The notes: generated from the letters alone by a model not told the origin. A stretch of 64,000 nucleotides of DNA from Chloroflexi bacterium AL-N1 (GCA_013122435.1 WYDT01000003.1:186001-250000), one strand, 5' to 3'; positions 16,829-27,997 are shown, numbered from the stretch's first letter. Numbers and translations are program-made.

Positions 16829-19800
16829 ATGCAAATAGCTTCACAAATAACCAGACTATGTTCCTGGTTATTGATGTTTTCATTACTTGTTGGCAGTAGT
16901 TTGCCTGTAAATGCAAGTACCCATCTGCCGCTTGATATACCTGAATCGCATTCTACAACACACATATCATCAAGTGGGAGCATTTTTTTCAAACGTATCC
17001 TAAACGCTATATCCGATTTGAATTTTACCCTTAAACCATATGAAGAGCCAGATTTTGCTGCATGTCCTGCTGGCACTGAGCAACTAGGCACTTTTGCTGA
17101 TATGTTGCGGAGAGATAAATCACCCAAAACACACAGTTACGAGTTTAATGTACCCTTCAATTCACGTATTACTGTTCTTGGACACGTTAAGGAGGGACAT
17201 CCCGAAAGAGGTTGTCCTGGTGGCACAAACTGTGGTCAAGGGCAAATGCACGAGGAATTTAATGTAGCCATTAATGATGAGGTTATTGGTGAATATCTTG
17301 ATAAAGGCAATGTTGATGATTGGTTTTCTGTTGGCCCATGGGTCACTCAAACAACAGTGCCTTCTGGATTGGTAAACTTAGTGACTGCACACCTCTTAAA
17401 TGGCAGTGGTGCACAATCAGTAGATTATAAGTTGACTGTCTGTGGCGAGTCTCTGGTCAGTCCTACATCTACTCAAGCTCCAACAAATACACCAACAGTA
17501 TCGCCTCCTTCAATTCCGTCCAAGTCAGTGCGCCCTATCACTGAGTGTATTGTTGATAATGGGAATGGAAGTTATACGGCATTTTTTGGGTATAAAAACG
17601 AAAATGATGTGGTTGTTGATATTCCTGTAGGAGCAAGTAACTCGTTTTCGCCTGGATCTCAAGATCGTGGACAGCCGACAACTTTCCAACTAGGACGCAC
17701 ACCATATTGGCCTGAAGCAGCATTTAGTGTTGACTTTGATGGTAGTCCTTTGGTTTGGTCATTAAATGGGCGAACTGCAACGGCATCTAGTAATGGAACT
17801 CCTTGTTCTTATCACGTATTTATTGAAAAAACCTGGTACGATGATGAGGGTGAGGTGTTAGATGAACTATCATCTGATTACTCTATCACAGCAAGAAGTG
17901 AACTTGGAACAGCGACGTGTTCTTATCCAAATGGTTCTTCAGAGTTGGTGTGTGAGTATTCAAATCAACGTCCGCCCGCCCTTGATGATAAAGGTCTGTG
18001 GGTCCCCATTGGAAAGCAGTACATAGTCAATGAAACTGGACTACCAGCAGGATGGGAAGCAAAATCTGGTATAGGAATTTTCACTGCGGGTGATGGATAT
18101 TGTGAGAATGGTCGTGATGGATTTATAAAGAACTGTACTCATACGGTAGAAAATCAGGCCATTGCTCAACCAACAGCCACTCCGACTACAAATTCTGTAA
18201 CGCCAACCAATACCCCTGAGTCTTCAGCATGTATTGCGTCACTTGGCCCTGCTACTGACTTTAATGTATTTATGTTTGGAGATGTTACCCAAAATAGCTC
18301 CGACACCGAGGGTCGAATGGCTGCTTCTGGTAATGTTTCTCTTGGAAGCTATAGTGTAGCTGATAAGCTCAATCCAAATATATGGACAGGACAAGATGTT
18401 CTTGTGGTTGGTGGTGATCTAACTTATACTAGTGGACGGGTTTATTACGGTAATGCAGTATACGGTGGAAGTGCAGATGTGAGTGGAAGTGCTACTATTG
18501 ATGGCGCATTGAGTCAAGGCGTTCCAATTGATTTTGCAGCAACAGAAAACTACTTACGTAATCGCTCCACCACACTTGGACAGTTGTCTGCAAATGGAAC
18601 AACCCAGGTACAATATTGGGGCGGGCCAACTGCCCAAATTACTTTGACAGGAACAGATTCAGACTTAAATATCTTTACGGTGGCTGGATCTGATCTTTCC
18701 AATACGAATACGCTCCGTATTAATGCCCCGTCAGGTTCGACAGTGGTAATCAATGTTGATGGTACTGTCAACCAAATGAAGAATTTTGGTATCTTCCTTA
18801 ATGGTATTGATCGACACAATGTGTTGTACAATTTTTATGAGACAACAAACCTTACATTACAAGGTATTGGTATTGAGGGAAGTGTGCTTGCACCTCAAGC
18901 TGATATCAATTTCCCGCATGGTGTTATTTATGGCACTTTAATTGGTGCTTCTCTGGAGGGGATTGGTCAGTCGAACCACGAACCATTTGAAGGATGTGGT
19001 GAGAATCCTCCCATACCAACGAATACTCCGTCTCCAACTGAGGAGCCAACGCTAGAACCAACCAACACCCCAGTAACGCCGACGAATATACCAGCGACAA
19101 TCTGTGCCCCTGATGCCTCTCGGGACCTGACGGGATCGATTAGGGTTGATTATGAACAAGGTATAGCAATTGGTACCGTCATCAACAGTTCACAAGACTG
19201 TGAATATGAAGTAGGCATGGCTTCATATCAAAAGTTTGATGAAATTCTAGCCAATCAAGAACTATATGATTCTATGCCAGAATCTCCACCCATCTTTAAT
19301 GACGGGATAATTGCTGGTCCAGGCGAGACTATTCTCCAAGTGAATTTGCCACTCTGTGCAACACAAATTGATTTATTCTTTAAGTCTTCCGATGAACAAG
19401 TGCCACTTGTATTACCAGCCTTCCAAACCAACCAGTATGGTCCCAATGGTAATAAATACGGCCCTCGTTTACTCGCAGCGAAACACATTGGTGGAACAAC
19501 CTATTGCGATCAAACACCAGGTGTATGTACCCTCGGTGTAATGACGGTCACAGGGGTCAATCCAGGAGAATATGTAACCGGAACACTTGATATTGAAGCC
19601 ACATTTGCTAGTGATACTAAGCCTGGCAAAGTAGAATTTAAGCTAAGTGGTCCGCAATCAATTACACATGTTGAACGTGCAGCGCCCTACTTCTTCTTAG
19701 GGGACAATAATGGTAGTCCGAATGGATGGAATACGGACAACTATCCAACAGGAACCTACACCTTAACTGTAACTCCTTATCAAGGCTCAAGCAGTTTTGG

Positions 19801-21721
19801 GTACTGGGAATGTGGTCCAGTAGTCATTAGTTTTACTATTGGTGAAGAGCCAACCACGACACCAGAACCAACCAGTGTACCAACCAACACACCTTTGCCG
19901 ACGGCGACCAATACGCCGGTGCCGCCGACGAGTACCCCGGTGGTTGAGGTGTGTCCTGCTGGCCCAATTGACTTCGAGTTCGATGCGGCTGGCAATCCGC
20001 TGGTGGCCGGAACATGGGTCAACGAACAGTGGAGTGACTGGGGGGTGCATATTCGTGGTGAAGGTCGTGATGGACGGCCAGACCAGGTCATCGTATTTGA
20101 TACCAGCAATCCCACAGGGGGTGACTGGGACCTGGGCACCCCGAATGAGACCTTTGACGGACCGGGTAAAGGAAAAGGTGGAGAAGCTGGGCAGCCAGGG
20201 GCAAATGAGGAGCCCCAAGGGAATGTATTAATCCTGGCGGATAACCTGACTGGAGGCAACCCTGTCAGCAATCCAAACGACTCCGCCAAGGGTGGTGAGA
20301 TCTACTTCGACTTTGACTATGCGTATGAAGTGGCATCAGTCACGATGCTGGATATGGATGGTCAGGAGACAGACAATTATGTAGAGGTGTTTGATACGGA
20401 TGGCAATCTGATCAAGCGGGTGAACTTCACACCAGTGGGTGACAACAGTTATCAGAAAGCGCAGATAGATGAGACGAATGTGGGAGGGTTACACTTCTTC
20501 TTACGAGGCAGTGGAGCTATTTCCGCCATCATCTTCTGTGAGGATGATAGCCCTACTCCCACGCCCACGAACACGCCAACGTTAGCACCGACAGCGACCA
20601 ACACGCCAGTACCGCCGACGAATACGCCGGTACCACCCACGCCAACCAACACGCCCACGAACACGCCAACAAACACACCCACGAACATGCCGACCAATAC
20701 GCCGACCCCGACGAACACACTCACCCCGACGGCCACGAATACGCCCACAGCGACGAATACGCCAGTGCCACCGACGGCTACGAATACGCCAGTGCCGCCG
20801 ACGAATACACCAACCAATACGCCTACATTAGCTCCGACGAATACGCCAATACCGCCGACGAATACACCGGTGCCGCCCACGGCGACGAACACGCCGGTGC
20901 CACCTACCAAAACACCGGTGCCGCCCACGGTGACCAATACCCCCACGAACACGCCGACCAATACCCCTACAGCGACCAACACGGCAATACCGCCGACGAA
21001 TACGCCGGTACCACCCACGCCAACCAACACACCGGTACCACCCACGCCAACCAACACGCCAGTGCCGCCGACGAATACACCAACCAACACGGCAATACCG
21101 CCGACGAACACGCCGGTGCCACCTACCAAAACACCGGTGCCGCCCACGGTGACCAATACCCCCACGAACACGCCGACGAACACGCCCACCCCGACCTCGA
21201 CGAACACGCCGACCAATACGCCGACCCCGACGAACACACCCACCCCGACGGCCACGAATACGCCAGTGCCACCGACGGCCACGAATACGCCGGTGCCACC
21301 CACCAATACCCCAACGAATACCCCCACACCCACCAATACACCTACACCCACCAGTACACCCACACCAACACCTCAGCCTTTGGGTTCGATTGGTGACACA
21401 ATCTGGGAAGATTTGGATTTAAATGGTGTGTTTGATGATTATGAGATTGGATTATGGGATACCACTGTTAATCTCTATTTAGATGATGGTGATGGTGTCT
21501 TTGAGCCTGGTAGCGATGATGCCCTTGTTGCTACCACTATAACAGATGGGGATGGGTTATATCTCTTCACCGATCTGGAGGCAGGGGTATACTGGGTTGA
21601 TGCAATTCCGTTTGATGAGTTGTATGTAGCCACTACAGATAATCCCTATGGGCTAATTGATCTCAACCCAGGAGAAGTTTATCTGGATGCGGATATTGGC
21701 TTCTTTGGTATGGGGGTCTAG
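16829..21721 (+). CDS. Giant secreted surface protein with choice-of-anchor A and SdrD_B-like domains
   Basis: A 1630-residue secreted protein. Residues 1-30 are a Sec signal peptide (hydrophobic [12 protein letters not shown], cleavage near VNA). A folded N-terminal region follows, then a short PT-rich spacer (about 214-232) and a segment like prealbumin-fold repeats ([17 protein letters not shown]). About 467-720 is a choice-of-anchor A domain beginning [18 protein letters not shown]. After two further beta-rich domains come about 273 residues (1242-1515) of TNTP/PVPPT low complexity, then a C-terminal SdrD_B-like domain ([19 protein letters not shown], 1519 onward) rich in acidic Ca-binding-like residues. 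It is probably a cell-surface or sheath protein of the filament. No LPxTG or C-terminal membrane anchor is visible. Confidence 0.8.
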   Translation: MQIASQITRLCSWLLMFSLLVGSSLPVNASTHLPLDIPESHSTTHISSSGSIFFKRILNAISDLNFTLKPYEEPDFAACPAGTEQLGTFADMLRRDKSPKTHSYEFNVPFNSRITVLGHVKEGHPERGCPGGTNCGQGQMHEEFNVAINDEVIGEYLDKGNVDDWFSVGPWVTQTTVPSGLVNLVTAHLLNGSGAQSVDYKLTVCGESLVSPTSTQAPTNTPTVSPPSIPSKSVRPITECIVDNGNGSYTAFFGYKNENDVVVDIPVGASNSFSPGSQDRGQPTTFQLGRTPYWPEAAFSVDFDGSPLVWSLNGRTATASSNGTPCSYHVFIEKTWYDDEGEVLDELSSDYSITARSELGTATCSYPNGSSELVCEYSNQRPPALDDKGLWVPIGKQYIVNETGLPAGWEAKSGIGIFTAGDGYCENGRDGFIKNCTHTVENQAIAQPTATPTTNSVTPTNTPESSACIASLGPATDFNVFMFGDVTQNSSDTEGRMAASGNVSLGSYSVADKLNPNIWTGQDVLVVGGDLTYTSGRVYYGNAVYGGSADVSGSATIDGALSQGVPIDFAATENYLRNRSTTLGQLSANGTTQVQYWGGPTAQITLTGTDSDLNIFTVAGSDLSNTNTLRINAPSGSTVVINVDGTVNQMKNFGIFLNGIDRHNVLYNFYETTNLTLQGIGIEGSVLAPQADINFPHGVIYGTLIGASLEGIGQSNHEPFEGCGENPPIPTNTPSPTEEPTLEPTNTPVTPTNIPATICAPDASRDLTGSIRVDYEQGIAIGTVINSSQDCEYEVGMASYQKFDEILANQELYDSMPESPPIFNDGIIAGPGETILQVNLPLCATQIDLFFKSSDEQVPLVLPAFQTNQYGPNGNKYGPRLLAAKHIGGTTYCDQTPGVCTLGVMTVTGVNPGEYVTGTLDIEATFASDTKPGKVEFKLSGPQSITHVERAAPYFFLGDNNGSPNGWNTDNYPTGTYTLTVTPYQGSSSFGYWECGPVVISFTIGEEPTTTPEPTSVPTNTPLPTATNTPVPPTSTPVVEVCPAGPIDFEFDAAGNPLVAGTWVNEQWSDWGVHIRGEGRDGRPDQVIVFDTSNPTGGDWDLGTPNETFDGPGKGKGGEAGQPGANEEPQGNVLILADNLTGGNPVSNPNDSAKGGEIYFDFDYAYEVASVTMLDMDGQETDNYVEVFDTDGNLIKRVNFTPVGDNSYQKAQIDETNVGGLHFFLRGSGAISAIIFCEDDSPTPTPTNTPTLAPTATNTPVPPTNTPVPPTPTNTPTNTPTNTPTNMPTNTPTPTNTLTPTATNTPTATNTPVPPTATNTPVPPTNTPTNTPTLAPTNTPIPPTNTPVPPTATNTPVPPTKTPVPPTVTNTPTNTPTNTPTATNTAIPPTNTPVPPTPTNTPVPPTPTNTPVPPTNTPTNTAIPPTNTPVPPTKTPVPPTVTNTPTNTPTNTPTPTSTNTPTNTPTPTNTPTPTATNTPVPPTATNTPVPPTNTPTNTPTPTNTPTPTSTPTPTPQPLGSIGDTIWEDLDLNGVFDDYEIGLWDTTVNLYLDDGDGVFEPGSDDALVATTITDGDGLYLFTDLEAGVYWVDAIPFDELYVATTDNPYGLIDLNPGEVYLDADIGFFGMGV
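20552..21371 (+). repeat. Degenerate DNA repeat encoding the TPT/PVPPT linker
   Basis: About 820 bp of short units such as ACGCCGACGAATACGCC and CCGGTGCCACC, encoding TNTP and PVPPT. Longer blocks recur, for example the one coding for [20 protein letters not shown] around 20892 and again near 21117, showing internal duplication. Such an array can change length by slippage and is hard to assemble. The reading frame is kept throughout. Confidence 0.9.
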
Positions 21722-21747
21722 TAACTTATAAATTGTCCCTACACAGA

Positions 21748-21785
21748 AGAACCAGAGCTATTTGTAGCTCTGGTTCTTTTCTTTA
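21748..21785 (+). terminator. Intrinsic terminator after the giant surface protein
   Basis: A 13-bp perfect stem (AGAACCAGAGCTA / TAGCTCTGGTTCT) with loop TTTG, followed by TTTCTTT. It lies 27 bp after the stop codon. Confidence 0.9.
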
Positions 21786-21896
21786 GCTATCGTGTTTAAT
21801 GAGTGTTTTGCTTTTGTGAAACATAAAAAGAGTATTGCACGTATACTTACATGTATCTTATGCTACTATGTGAGCACGATTTCATGAGGAAGCCTT

Positions 21897-22475
21897 ATGA
21901 GCGCACTAATCAGCCTTCAATCAGCCCTTGGACTTTCAACGGCAGCAGGTCTTAATGCCTATATCCCTCTTTTGGCTATTGGCCTGGCAGCACGTTACAC
22001 TGATCTTATTTCACTTAGCTCTCCATATGACCTGCTTACTAATCCAATTGTGTTAATTGCTATTGGTATATTTGCAATACTTGACTTTATTGGTGACAAG
22101 ATCCCGGCCATAGATCACATACTTCATGCTATCGGGGTGGTTATTCATCCTGTAGCAGGTGCACTCGCATTTATGGCAGCTAATAGCACAACTGGGACCA
22201 TTGATCCAACTCTTGCCGCTATCTGTGGGCTGATTCTGGCTGGTGGTATGCATGGTACCCGAAGTGCGGTCCGGCCAGTTGCTACTACTATGACCGGGGG
22301 TATAGCTAACCCAGTAGTAAGTTTTATTGAAGATATCATATCCTTTGTCTTGGTCATTCTGTCAATCCTGGCTCCTGTACTGGCATTTGTGCTCGTTGTA
22401 TTCATCGCATTCTTAGTAGTCACAAGGATGCGTCGATTTTTACAACAGCGTGCACAATCTAAAACTGGAGCCTAA
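21897..22475 (+). CDS. DUF4126-family membrane protein
   Basis: A 192-residue hydrophobic protein with about five membrane segments. It begins with SLQSALGLSTAAGLNAYIPLLAIGL, contains FAILDFIGDKIPAIDH and the conserved GMHGTRSAVRPVATTMTGG segment, and ends in a basic tail (RMRRFLQQRAQSK). These features fit the DUF4126 family, whose function is unknown. The start ATG 21897 follows GAGGAAGCCTT. It lies 83 bp upstream of a CrtI-like oxidoreductase gene on the same strand, so the two may be cotranscribed. Confidence 0.75.
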   Translation: MSALISLQSALGLSTAAGLNAYIPLLAIGLAARYTDLISLSSPYDLLTNPIVLIAIGIFAILDFIGDKIPAIDHILHAIGVVIHPVAGALAFMAANSTTGTIDPTLAAICGLILAGGMHGTRSAVRPVATTMTGGIANPVVSFIEDIISFVLVILSILAPVLAFVLVVFIAFLVVTRMRRFLQQRAQSKTGA

Positions 22476-22558
22476 CTCTGAACACGAGTTTGGTGTTCGC
22501 CTGTATATAGCCTGTGATGTTATAATGACGATATACAACACACTAGTTAAGAGTTAGT

Positions 22559-23989
22559 ATGACAGGTAAGACATCCTGTGATGCTGTTGTTGTCGGTTCA
22601 GGACCAAATGGTCTTGCTGCCGCAATAACGTTAGCCCAGGCTGGTCGTTCGGTACTTGTTCTTGAGGCACAATCCACCATTGGTGGTGGTGCTCGTTCTG
22701 CAGAACTCACCTTGCCTGGGTTTATTCACGATACTGGTTCTGCTGTTCATCCCCTTGGTGTTAGCGCTCCCTTTTTCGTCTCTCTACCGCTAGATGAGCA
22801 TGGTCTCCAGTGGATCTATCCACCATCGCAGCTTGCACATCCACTTGATGATGGAACAGCCGTGATGTTAGAGCGATCTATCAGGGCTACGGGTGAAGGG
22901 CTTTACCAGGATGCCGAAACCTATTGGAAGGTGATGGCGTACATCACACGGCGATGGGAATGGATCGCCGATATCTTCCTTGGCCCGCTGCGTATTCCAA
23001 AGCATATAGTTGCACCATGTATTTTTGGAGTAGGTGCTATCTGGCCAGCACGCTTATTTGCGGAAACATTATTTCGTAATGAGCGTACACGCGCGTTATT
23101 TGCAGGCATTGCTGCCCACTCGTTTTTACCGTTGGAGCAAGCGCCGAGTGCTGCTTTTGGTTTGTTCCTCGGCATGCTTGGACATGCGGTTGGATGGCCT
23201 ATTCCACAGGGTGGTGCACAGCAAATCTCAAATGCATTGGCCTCATACTTACGTTCGCTTGGGGGCGAAATTATAACCAATGAGCGAGTCGAAGACGTGG
23301 ATCATCTGCCAGCAGCACGTGCGGTGCTCTTTGATGTGACACCTCGCCAACTCATCTCTATTGCGGGCAAGCGCTTTCCTGAGGGCTACAACCGTGCATT
23401 GGCACGCTATCGCGATGGTCCTGGTACCTTTAAGGTTGATCTGGCACTTGATGGCCCAATTCCCTGGAAAGCACCGGAATGTTTACGTGCTGGCACTATC
23501 CATGTTGGTGGGACTCTCGCCGAGGTGTCCGACAGCGAACGCTCTATATGGCGTAATGAGCATTGTGAACAGCCCTTCGTTTTGGTGGCCCAGCCGAGTC
23601 TTTTTGACTCGACTCGCGCTCCTGAAGGGAAACATACGGTATGGGCCTACTGTCACATTCCAAATGGTTCACCTGTTGATATGACTGAGCGAATCGAGTC
23701 ACAGATTGAGCGCTTTGCTCCTGGCTTTCGTGATCGAATCATCGGTCGTAGTGTGATGGGGCCAGTTGAACTAGAGCGGTATAACGCAAATCATAGGGGT
23801 GGTGATATCAGCGGGGGCATTCAGGATTTCGCCCAACTCTTTACGCGGCCAACCATCAGCCTTAATCCGTATGCCACACCGGCTAAGGGCATCTACCTGT
23901 GTTCTTCGTCGACACCACCGGGCGGCGGTGTACACGGAATGTGCGGTTACTATGCTGCACAAGCTGCTCTTCGCGACGTGTTGCGGTGA
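22559..23989 (+). CDS. FAD-dependent oxidoreductase of the phytoene-desaturase (CrtI-like) superfamily
   Basis: A 476-residue flavoprotein with the N-terminal dinucleotide-binding fold VVVGSGPNGLAAAITLAQAG (residues 10-29) and the acidic end of strand 2 (LVLEAQ). The C-terminal FAD-contacting block is IYLCSSSTPPGGGVHGMCGY. This is the NAD(P)/FAD-dependent protein group related to carotenoid desaturases and isomerases, but it is divergent from classical CrtI. Its location beside the bacteriochlorophyll cluster makes a pigment role attractive, but that is inference. It converges on the nonsense-interrupted phosphatase gene, 24 bp apart. Confidence 0.75.
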   Translation: MTGKTSCDAVVVGSGPNGLAAAITLAQAGRSVLVLEAQSTIGGGARSAELTLPGFIHDTGSAVHPLGVSAPFFVSLPLDEHGLQWIYPPSQLAHPLDDGTAVMLERSIRATGEGLYQDAETYWKVMAYITRRWEWIADIFLGPLRIPKHIVAPCIFGVGAIWPARLFAETLFRNERTRALFAGIAAHSFLPLEQAPSAAFGLFLGMLGHAVGWPIPQGGAQQISNALASYLRSLGGEIITNERVEDVDHLPAARAVLFDVTPRQLISIAGKRFPEGYNRALARYRDGPGTFKVDLALDGPIPWKAPECLRAGTIHVGGTLAEVSDSERSIWRNEHCEQPFVLVAQPSLFDSTRAPEGKHTVWAYCHIPNGSPVDMTERIESQIERFAPGFRDRIIGRSVMGPVELERYNANHRGGDISGGIQDFAQLFTRPTISLNPYATPAKGIYLCSSSTPPGGGVHGMCGYYAAQAALRDVLR

Positions 23990-24013
23990 GTGTGCAAGAG
24001 AGACTCTATGCTT

Positions 24014-24607
24014 CTAAAAGCCTTTGGATTGTGCTTCAAAGTCATCAAGCTGTTCGACAATGCCAATGATTCGATATAATGGGTAGTCGAGCATGACATA
24101 TGATGGTAACCCGAGCTTTTGCCAGAACTCAAAGGGAGTACCAGGATTGTGGGCACACACAAAGAGCGTTATCACCGTTCCGTGTGTAACAACTATGTGG
24201 GTCTCTGTTGGGTTTTCTTTCATAACGTGAGTAATAGCAGATTGAAACCGATAGTAGGCATCTTGTGCTGTTTCTTCGCCAAAAACATGTTCGTTTGGTG
24301 CAGCGAAAAAGTTTTGAATGGTATACTTGAACTCGTCTTGAGCAAGATATCACGTCGAAATGCGATGATGTTCTTCTAGCCCATCCACTACATCAACCTG
24401 TGCATTGAAAGTCTGTGCCACCAGTTGTGTCGTTTCGTATGCTTTGGGCTCAGGGCTGCTACAAATGTGTGCTGGCTGATATGCTGCCAGTTGTTGGGCC
24501 AAAAGGCGGCTACGGCGCTGCCCTTCTGGAGCAAGAAACCACCTCGCTGCCGATACTGCTGGATCTATCTGGGGTAAGGAATGTTTCACCAGTATCAGTT
24601 TTGACAT
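24014..24607 (-). pseudogene. Histidine-phosphatase-family gene with one in-frame TGA
   Basis: From ATG 24607 the frame reads MSKLILVKHSLPQ (RHG region altered to KHS), then ICSSPEPKAYETTQL and GLEEHHRIST, and stops at TGA 24352-24350. The same frame resumes at once as YLAQDEFKYTIQNFFAAPN, then HIVVTHGTVITLFVCAHNPG, and ends at 24014. Together this is a 197-codon histidine phosphatase (phosphoglycerate-mutase-like) with only the single stop breaking it. It resembles the intact phosphatase at 25435-26136, with a methyltransferase between them. Either a nonsense mutation or a base error. Confidence 0.75.
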
Positions 24608-24665
24608 GCTTTATCTATTCCCGTTATAGATCTCCGCTTAGCACTCGTCATCTGTTTTATGCTGC

Positions 24666-25445
24666 TTATCCTCTAATGACGGTCAACACAAAGCGTTGTT
24701 GAATCTCTTGTTCGGTGTTAAGATCTTCCCAGGTGGCTTCGGCCCATGCCCGCACCCGTGCTACGGTTTCCTCAAGCAGTGTATCATCGAGTGCCCAGGT
24801 CTCTGCGTCAGCACGCTGAGCCATGCGTGCCAACAACATGGCTGGACTGGCGTGACTCGTCCATTCTGCAGCAACAATCTCTGATTCGGTAACACCACCA
24901 AGTTTTGCTAACTCTTCCCCGATGGCTGCACCTGCTCCCGGTGGGCGTGCATTTGGCATCAGTTCCACAACTGTCTCGCGGAGCTTGCCCCGTAGCCGTT
25001 CTGCACACGATTCGGGATCACGCCAATCGATACCCTGGATGAATGCTCCGCCGGAACGTAGCACTCGCATCGCTTCGGCCAGTGCACCACGCCAGTCGGG
25101 GATAAGATGCAACACATGCACGGCGAGCACTGCATCAAAGGCGTTGTCGCGCAATGGGAGCTGTGTGATATCGCCCTGAATGGTCAGGCCATGATCGTGC
25201 TGAAGGCCACGTTGATATGCCACACGCAACATCTCCAGCGAGATATCGATACCGACCACAGTACATCCTGCAGCAGCGGTTGGTAGCGCGATTCGCCCTG
25301 TACCCGCGCCTAGTTCCAGCACCCGTGCGTGTTCACCAGCAACTCTGGCGATGGCGGCCCCAACTTCTCGCGATACTGCGGGTGGATGGGCGCGTTGTGC
25401 GTCGTATGCGTGGGCAATTTTGTCAAATGAAATATCAACACTCAC
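24666..25445 (-). CDS. Class I SAM-dependent methyltransferase
   Basis: A 259-residue protein with the SAM-binding motif VLELGAGTGRIALPTA, then VVGIDISLEMLRVA, and the post-motif LRDNAFDAVLAVHVLHLIPD, typical of the Methyltransf_11/UbiE-like group. The start is set at GTG 25445, which overlaps the TGA stop of the upstream phosphatase gene by 11 bp and follows a purine-rich GAGGACC; the longer upstream frame runs only over the phosphatase. The overlap indicates translational coupling, so the gene is the tail of the bacteriochlorophyll operon. Substrate unknown. Confidence 0.8.
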   Translation of the reverse strand: MSVDISFDKIAHAYDAQRAHPPAVSREVGAAIARVAGEHARVLELGAGTGRIALPTAAAGCTVVGIDISLEMLRVAYQRGLQHDHGLTIQGDITQLPLRDNAFDAVLAVHVLHLIPDWRGALAEAMRVLRSGGAFIQGIDWRDPESCAERLRGKLRETVVELMPNARPPGAGAAIGEELAKLGGVTESEIVAAEWTSHASPAMLLARMAQRADAETWALDDTLLEETVARVRAWAEATWEDLNTEQEIQQRFVLTVIRG

Positions 25446-26136
25446 TATGTTGGTCCTCGGCTTCTCGTGTTTCCAAATCAGGCATGCCAGACACAAGGGC
25501 GGCGGCCTCACCAGAGAGGTGCGCGAAGGCAGTCCACTCTTCAAGCTGACCAGCCAGAACGCCATGATCCATCTCGACAGTCACTCTAGTGATCGAGCAG
25601 TTGTGATTTTCCAGCTGATCAATCTCGACAAACTCAGCATTGGCACAAAAATCGCTGACACTTCCTGTAATGACACCATCATGAGCAACGATGATAATGT
25701 GTTGATTGATTCTGTTGGTAACAACATCTTTGATTGCGCCACGCATTCGCTCACGTAGCATCACCAAGTTTTCGCCATCGGGAAACATCGTTGTCGGCTT
25801 GTTGTTGCGCCAGTCATCGATAATGCTGAGATAGAACTGCCAGACTTCCTTCGTAATCATCTGGCCTTCAAGAGAGCCAACGTTGATTTCACGAAACGCC
25901 TCTACAATTGGTGTGTCGAGATTGTGTGGTTGAACAATAATCTGTGCAGTTTCCAGTGCGCGTTTGAGTGGCGATGTGTAACTGGCATCGATTGGCTGAT
26001 TAGCAAAATGGGCGGCGGTTTGTTGTGCCTGGAGCACGCCCTTCGGAGTCAGTGAATAATCAACTTTTTTGTGTGAAAATTCCTTGGTGAGGTTGGCCAG
26101 ATTCTCACCGTGTCGTACAAAGTAGAGGGTATTCAT
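25435..26136 (-). CDS. Histidine phosphatase family protein at the end of the bch operon
   Basis: A 233-residue protein with the phosphohistidine motif LYFVRHGENLAN at the N terminus, the acidic residue in EINVGSLEGQ, and the second catalytic His in HIIIVAHDGVITG. Family members remove phosphate from small molecules or proteins through a phosphohistidine. ATG 26136 lies 11 bp after the bchD stop, and the frame overlaps the following methyltransferase by 11 bp, so all three are probably one unit. The substrate is unknown. A link to tetrapyrrole or isoprenoid-tail metabolism is suggested only by position. Confidence 0.82.
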   Translation of the reverse strand: MNTLYFVRHGENLANLTKEFSHKKVDYSLTPKGVLQAQQTAAHFANQPIDASYTSPLKRALETAQIIVQPHNLDTPIVEAFREINVGSLEGQMITKEVWQFYLSIIDDWRNNKPTTMFPDGENLVMLRERMRGAIKDVVTNRINQHIIIVAHDGVITGSVSDFCANAEFVEIDQLENHNCSITRVTVEMDHGVLAGQLEEWTAFAHLSGEAAALVSGMPDLETREAEDQHSEC

Positions 26137-26147
26137 AGGTATTTTTG

Positions 26148-27980
26148 TTACTCGTTTCCATCGCGTGCTGCCAATGCTGCATCGGCGATCTGTTCGCCAC
26201 GGGCATTCGGGAGATAAACATACGTGCCACCGAGCCACTCGGCCAGCCGACGGGCTTCGCCACGGCTGAGGTAGCTACGCTGGGTGTCAACCACGACCGA
26301 TTGAATGCCAGACTCAGCGACATGGCGGCCCAGCACCTGCAGTTCTTCGGTTACCCCACCGCGCGCTGCTCGCAGCCCAATATTCGCGCGTCCATCGGTG
26401 AGGAGCACCAGCACTGTCTGCATGATACCGCGACTGCGCGCTTGCTCAGCCACATCAAGGGCTCCCAACAACGCGGCGGCTAGTGGTGTTCCGCCACCTG
26501 TTGGCAGCAGATCGAGCGCACGACGGGCTAGCTCAACACTCTGCGATGGTGGCAACAGCAGATCCGCCTTATCCCCGCGAAACGCCAACAAAGCCACGCG
26601 GTCGCGATGAACATAGGCCGTCTGTAACAGGGTATGAACGGCCCCTTTTGCCTGTCGCATACGGTGTAAGGCCATACTGCCGCTAGCATCAACTGCAAAA
26701 CAAAACAGTGCTCCGGCTTTAGCACGAAAATGTTTTACACGGAGATCATCGGCCTGAATGATTACGGATGAGCGGCGTGCGTCGGATTCACGCAGGCGTT
26801 GCCACGGTGCAGCGGTTCGCAGCGTGGCGGTGATGTCGATCCGCGCACGTCGTGGATCGCCAGGGGTGCTGCGTACATGGCGGCCTCGGGTGCCGCTGGT
26901 GGTACCACGTGATCCGCTGCGCCCCCGTCGTAATGTACGAAAGGGCATTTCTGTTAGATCCTCGGGTAACTCCGATGCCAGTGCGCTGAAGACCTGCTCT
27001 TCGGGGATTTGCAGATCGGGCGTTGTTTGTGTTTCCGGGTCGTGCTCTTCTTCGCTTTCCGGTGGGGAAGAACTTGTGTCGGGCGGCGATGGCTGATCTT
27101 CAGCAGCCGATTGTTGCTCTTCTGGTGGTGTGGGAATGCGCGTTGCCCTTGGCATAATCACCAGTTGTAAGGCCAGCTCCAGATCAGCCTGGTCGACGCT
27201 CTCACGCAAGCCGAGGGCCGCCGCCGCACAGGCTGCATGGACAGCGAAGAGATCGACACGGTGTCCCTCGACGCCAAATGCGAGCGCCGTAGCAGCAAGT
27301 TGGCCTATCTGCTCATCGGTGATAGTTACATCGGGTAGCTGCTCACGCGCTGCCTGTACCAATCCTTGCATCATTGCCAGCTCGTCTTCCCACTCAGCAT
27401 GTTCAGCACGCAGGTTGCGGCGCACGACTTCTGCGCGTTGCTGTATAGCTGTCGTGCCTGGTAGAATGACCAGCAAGCCAACACGGTCCAGCAGATGACG
27501 ACGTGGTGCACCTTCCGATGGGTCGTAGGAGCCAATTAAACTGAATCGGGCGGGGCTTCGCAAACTGATACTCTCGCGCTCTACACGCACCTCGCCGCTA
27601 TCCAAAGCGCTGAGGATGAGATTGGCGCTCGTATCGGTAAGCAGGTTGAGTTGGTCGACATACACGAGGCCATGGTCGGCTCGTGAGAGAATGCCGTCGC
27701 GCAATACACGCCGTCCCAGCCGTAGTGTTGCCTCAATATCGAGACCGCCGAGCAGACTCTCTTCGTCGGCGCTGATCGGCATTTCGACAAAGGGGACCTT
27801 GGTAGCAGAACCTGCATACAATGAACGGGCACCACGCGCCAGGCTGCTTTTGCCTGCGCCTGCTGGTGACGCAAAAACAATACCACCCAAACGCGGCTCA
27901 ACTGCAAGCAACAGGAGTGCTTGTTGGGCGGTATCGAGACCGACTAAGGCGGGCAGTGGCAGCATGTCAGAAGTGTGCAT
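26148..27980 (-). CDS. bchD: Magnesium chelatase subunit D
   Basis: A 610-residue Mg-chelatase D subunit. With BchI it forms the AAA+ motor complex that drives insertion of Mg2+ into protoporphyrin IX by BchH. The N-terminal AAA-like domain keeps a P-loop (SPAGAGKSSL, about 38-47). A proline- and acid-rich linker follows (EEQQSAAEDQPSPPDTSSSP and onward). The C-terminal von Willebrand A domain has the MIDAS motif DASGSM around residue 428 and TDGRANIG. ATG 27980 is preferred; a TTG at 28019 would overlap bchI. It lies 17 bp after bchI. Confidence 0.95.
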   Translation of the reverse strand: MHTSDMLPLPALVGLDTAQQALLLLAVEPRLGGIVFASPAGAGKSSLARGARSLYAGSATKVPFVEMPISADEESLLGGLDIEATLRLGRRVLRDGILSRADHGLVYVDQLNLLTDTSANLILSALDSGEVRVERESISLRSPARFSLIGSYDPSEGAPRRHLLDRVGLLVILPGTTAIQQRAEVVRRNLRAEHAEWEDELAMMQGLVQAAREQLPDVTITDEQIGQLAATALAFGVEGHRVDLFAVHAACAAAALGLRESVDQADLELALQLVIMPRATRIPTPPEEQQSAAEDQPSPPDTSSSPPESEEEHDPETQTTPDLQIPEEQVFSALASELPEDLTEMPFRTLRRGRSGSRGTTSGTRGRHVRSTPGDPRRARIDITATLRTAAPWQRLRESDARRSSVIIQADDLRVKHFRAKAGALFCFAVDASGSMALHRMRQAKGAVHTLLQTAYVHRDRVALLAFRGDKADLLLPPSQSVELARRALDLLPTGGGTPLAAALLGALDVAEQARSRGIMQTVLVLLTDGRANIGLRAARGGVTEELQVLGRHVAESGIQSVVVDTQRSYLSRGEARRLAEWLGGTYVYLPNARGEQIADAALAARDGNE

Positions 27981-27997
27981 GGTTGTTTTTGCTATGT

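Noticed and set aside
20452..21363. 303-codon open frame antisense to the TPT linker ([16 protein letters not shown] protein)
   Set aside because: It is the mirror image of the ACGCC-type repeats in the surface-protein gene; no ribosome site and no family match. A shadow of low-complexity DNA.
20552..21371. Possible CRISPR array
   Set aside because: The repeats are short, in frame, degenerate and without unique spacers of constant length; they code for a TPT linker.
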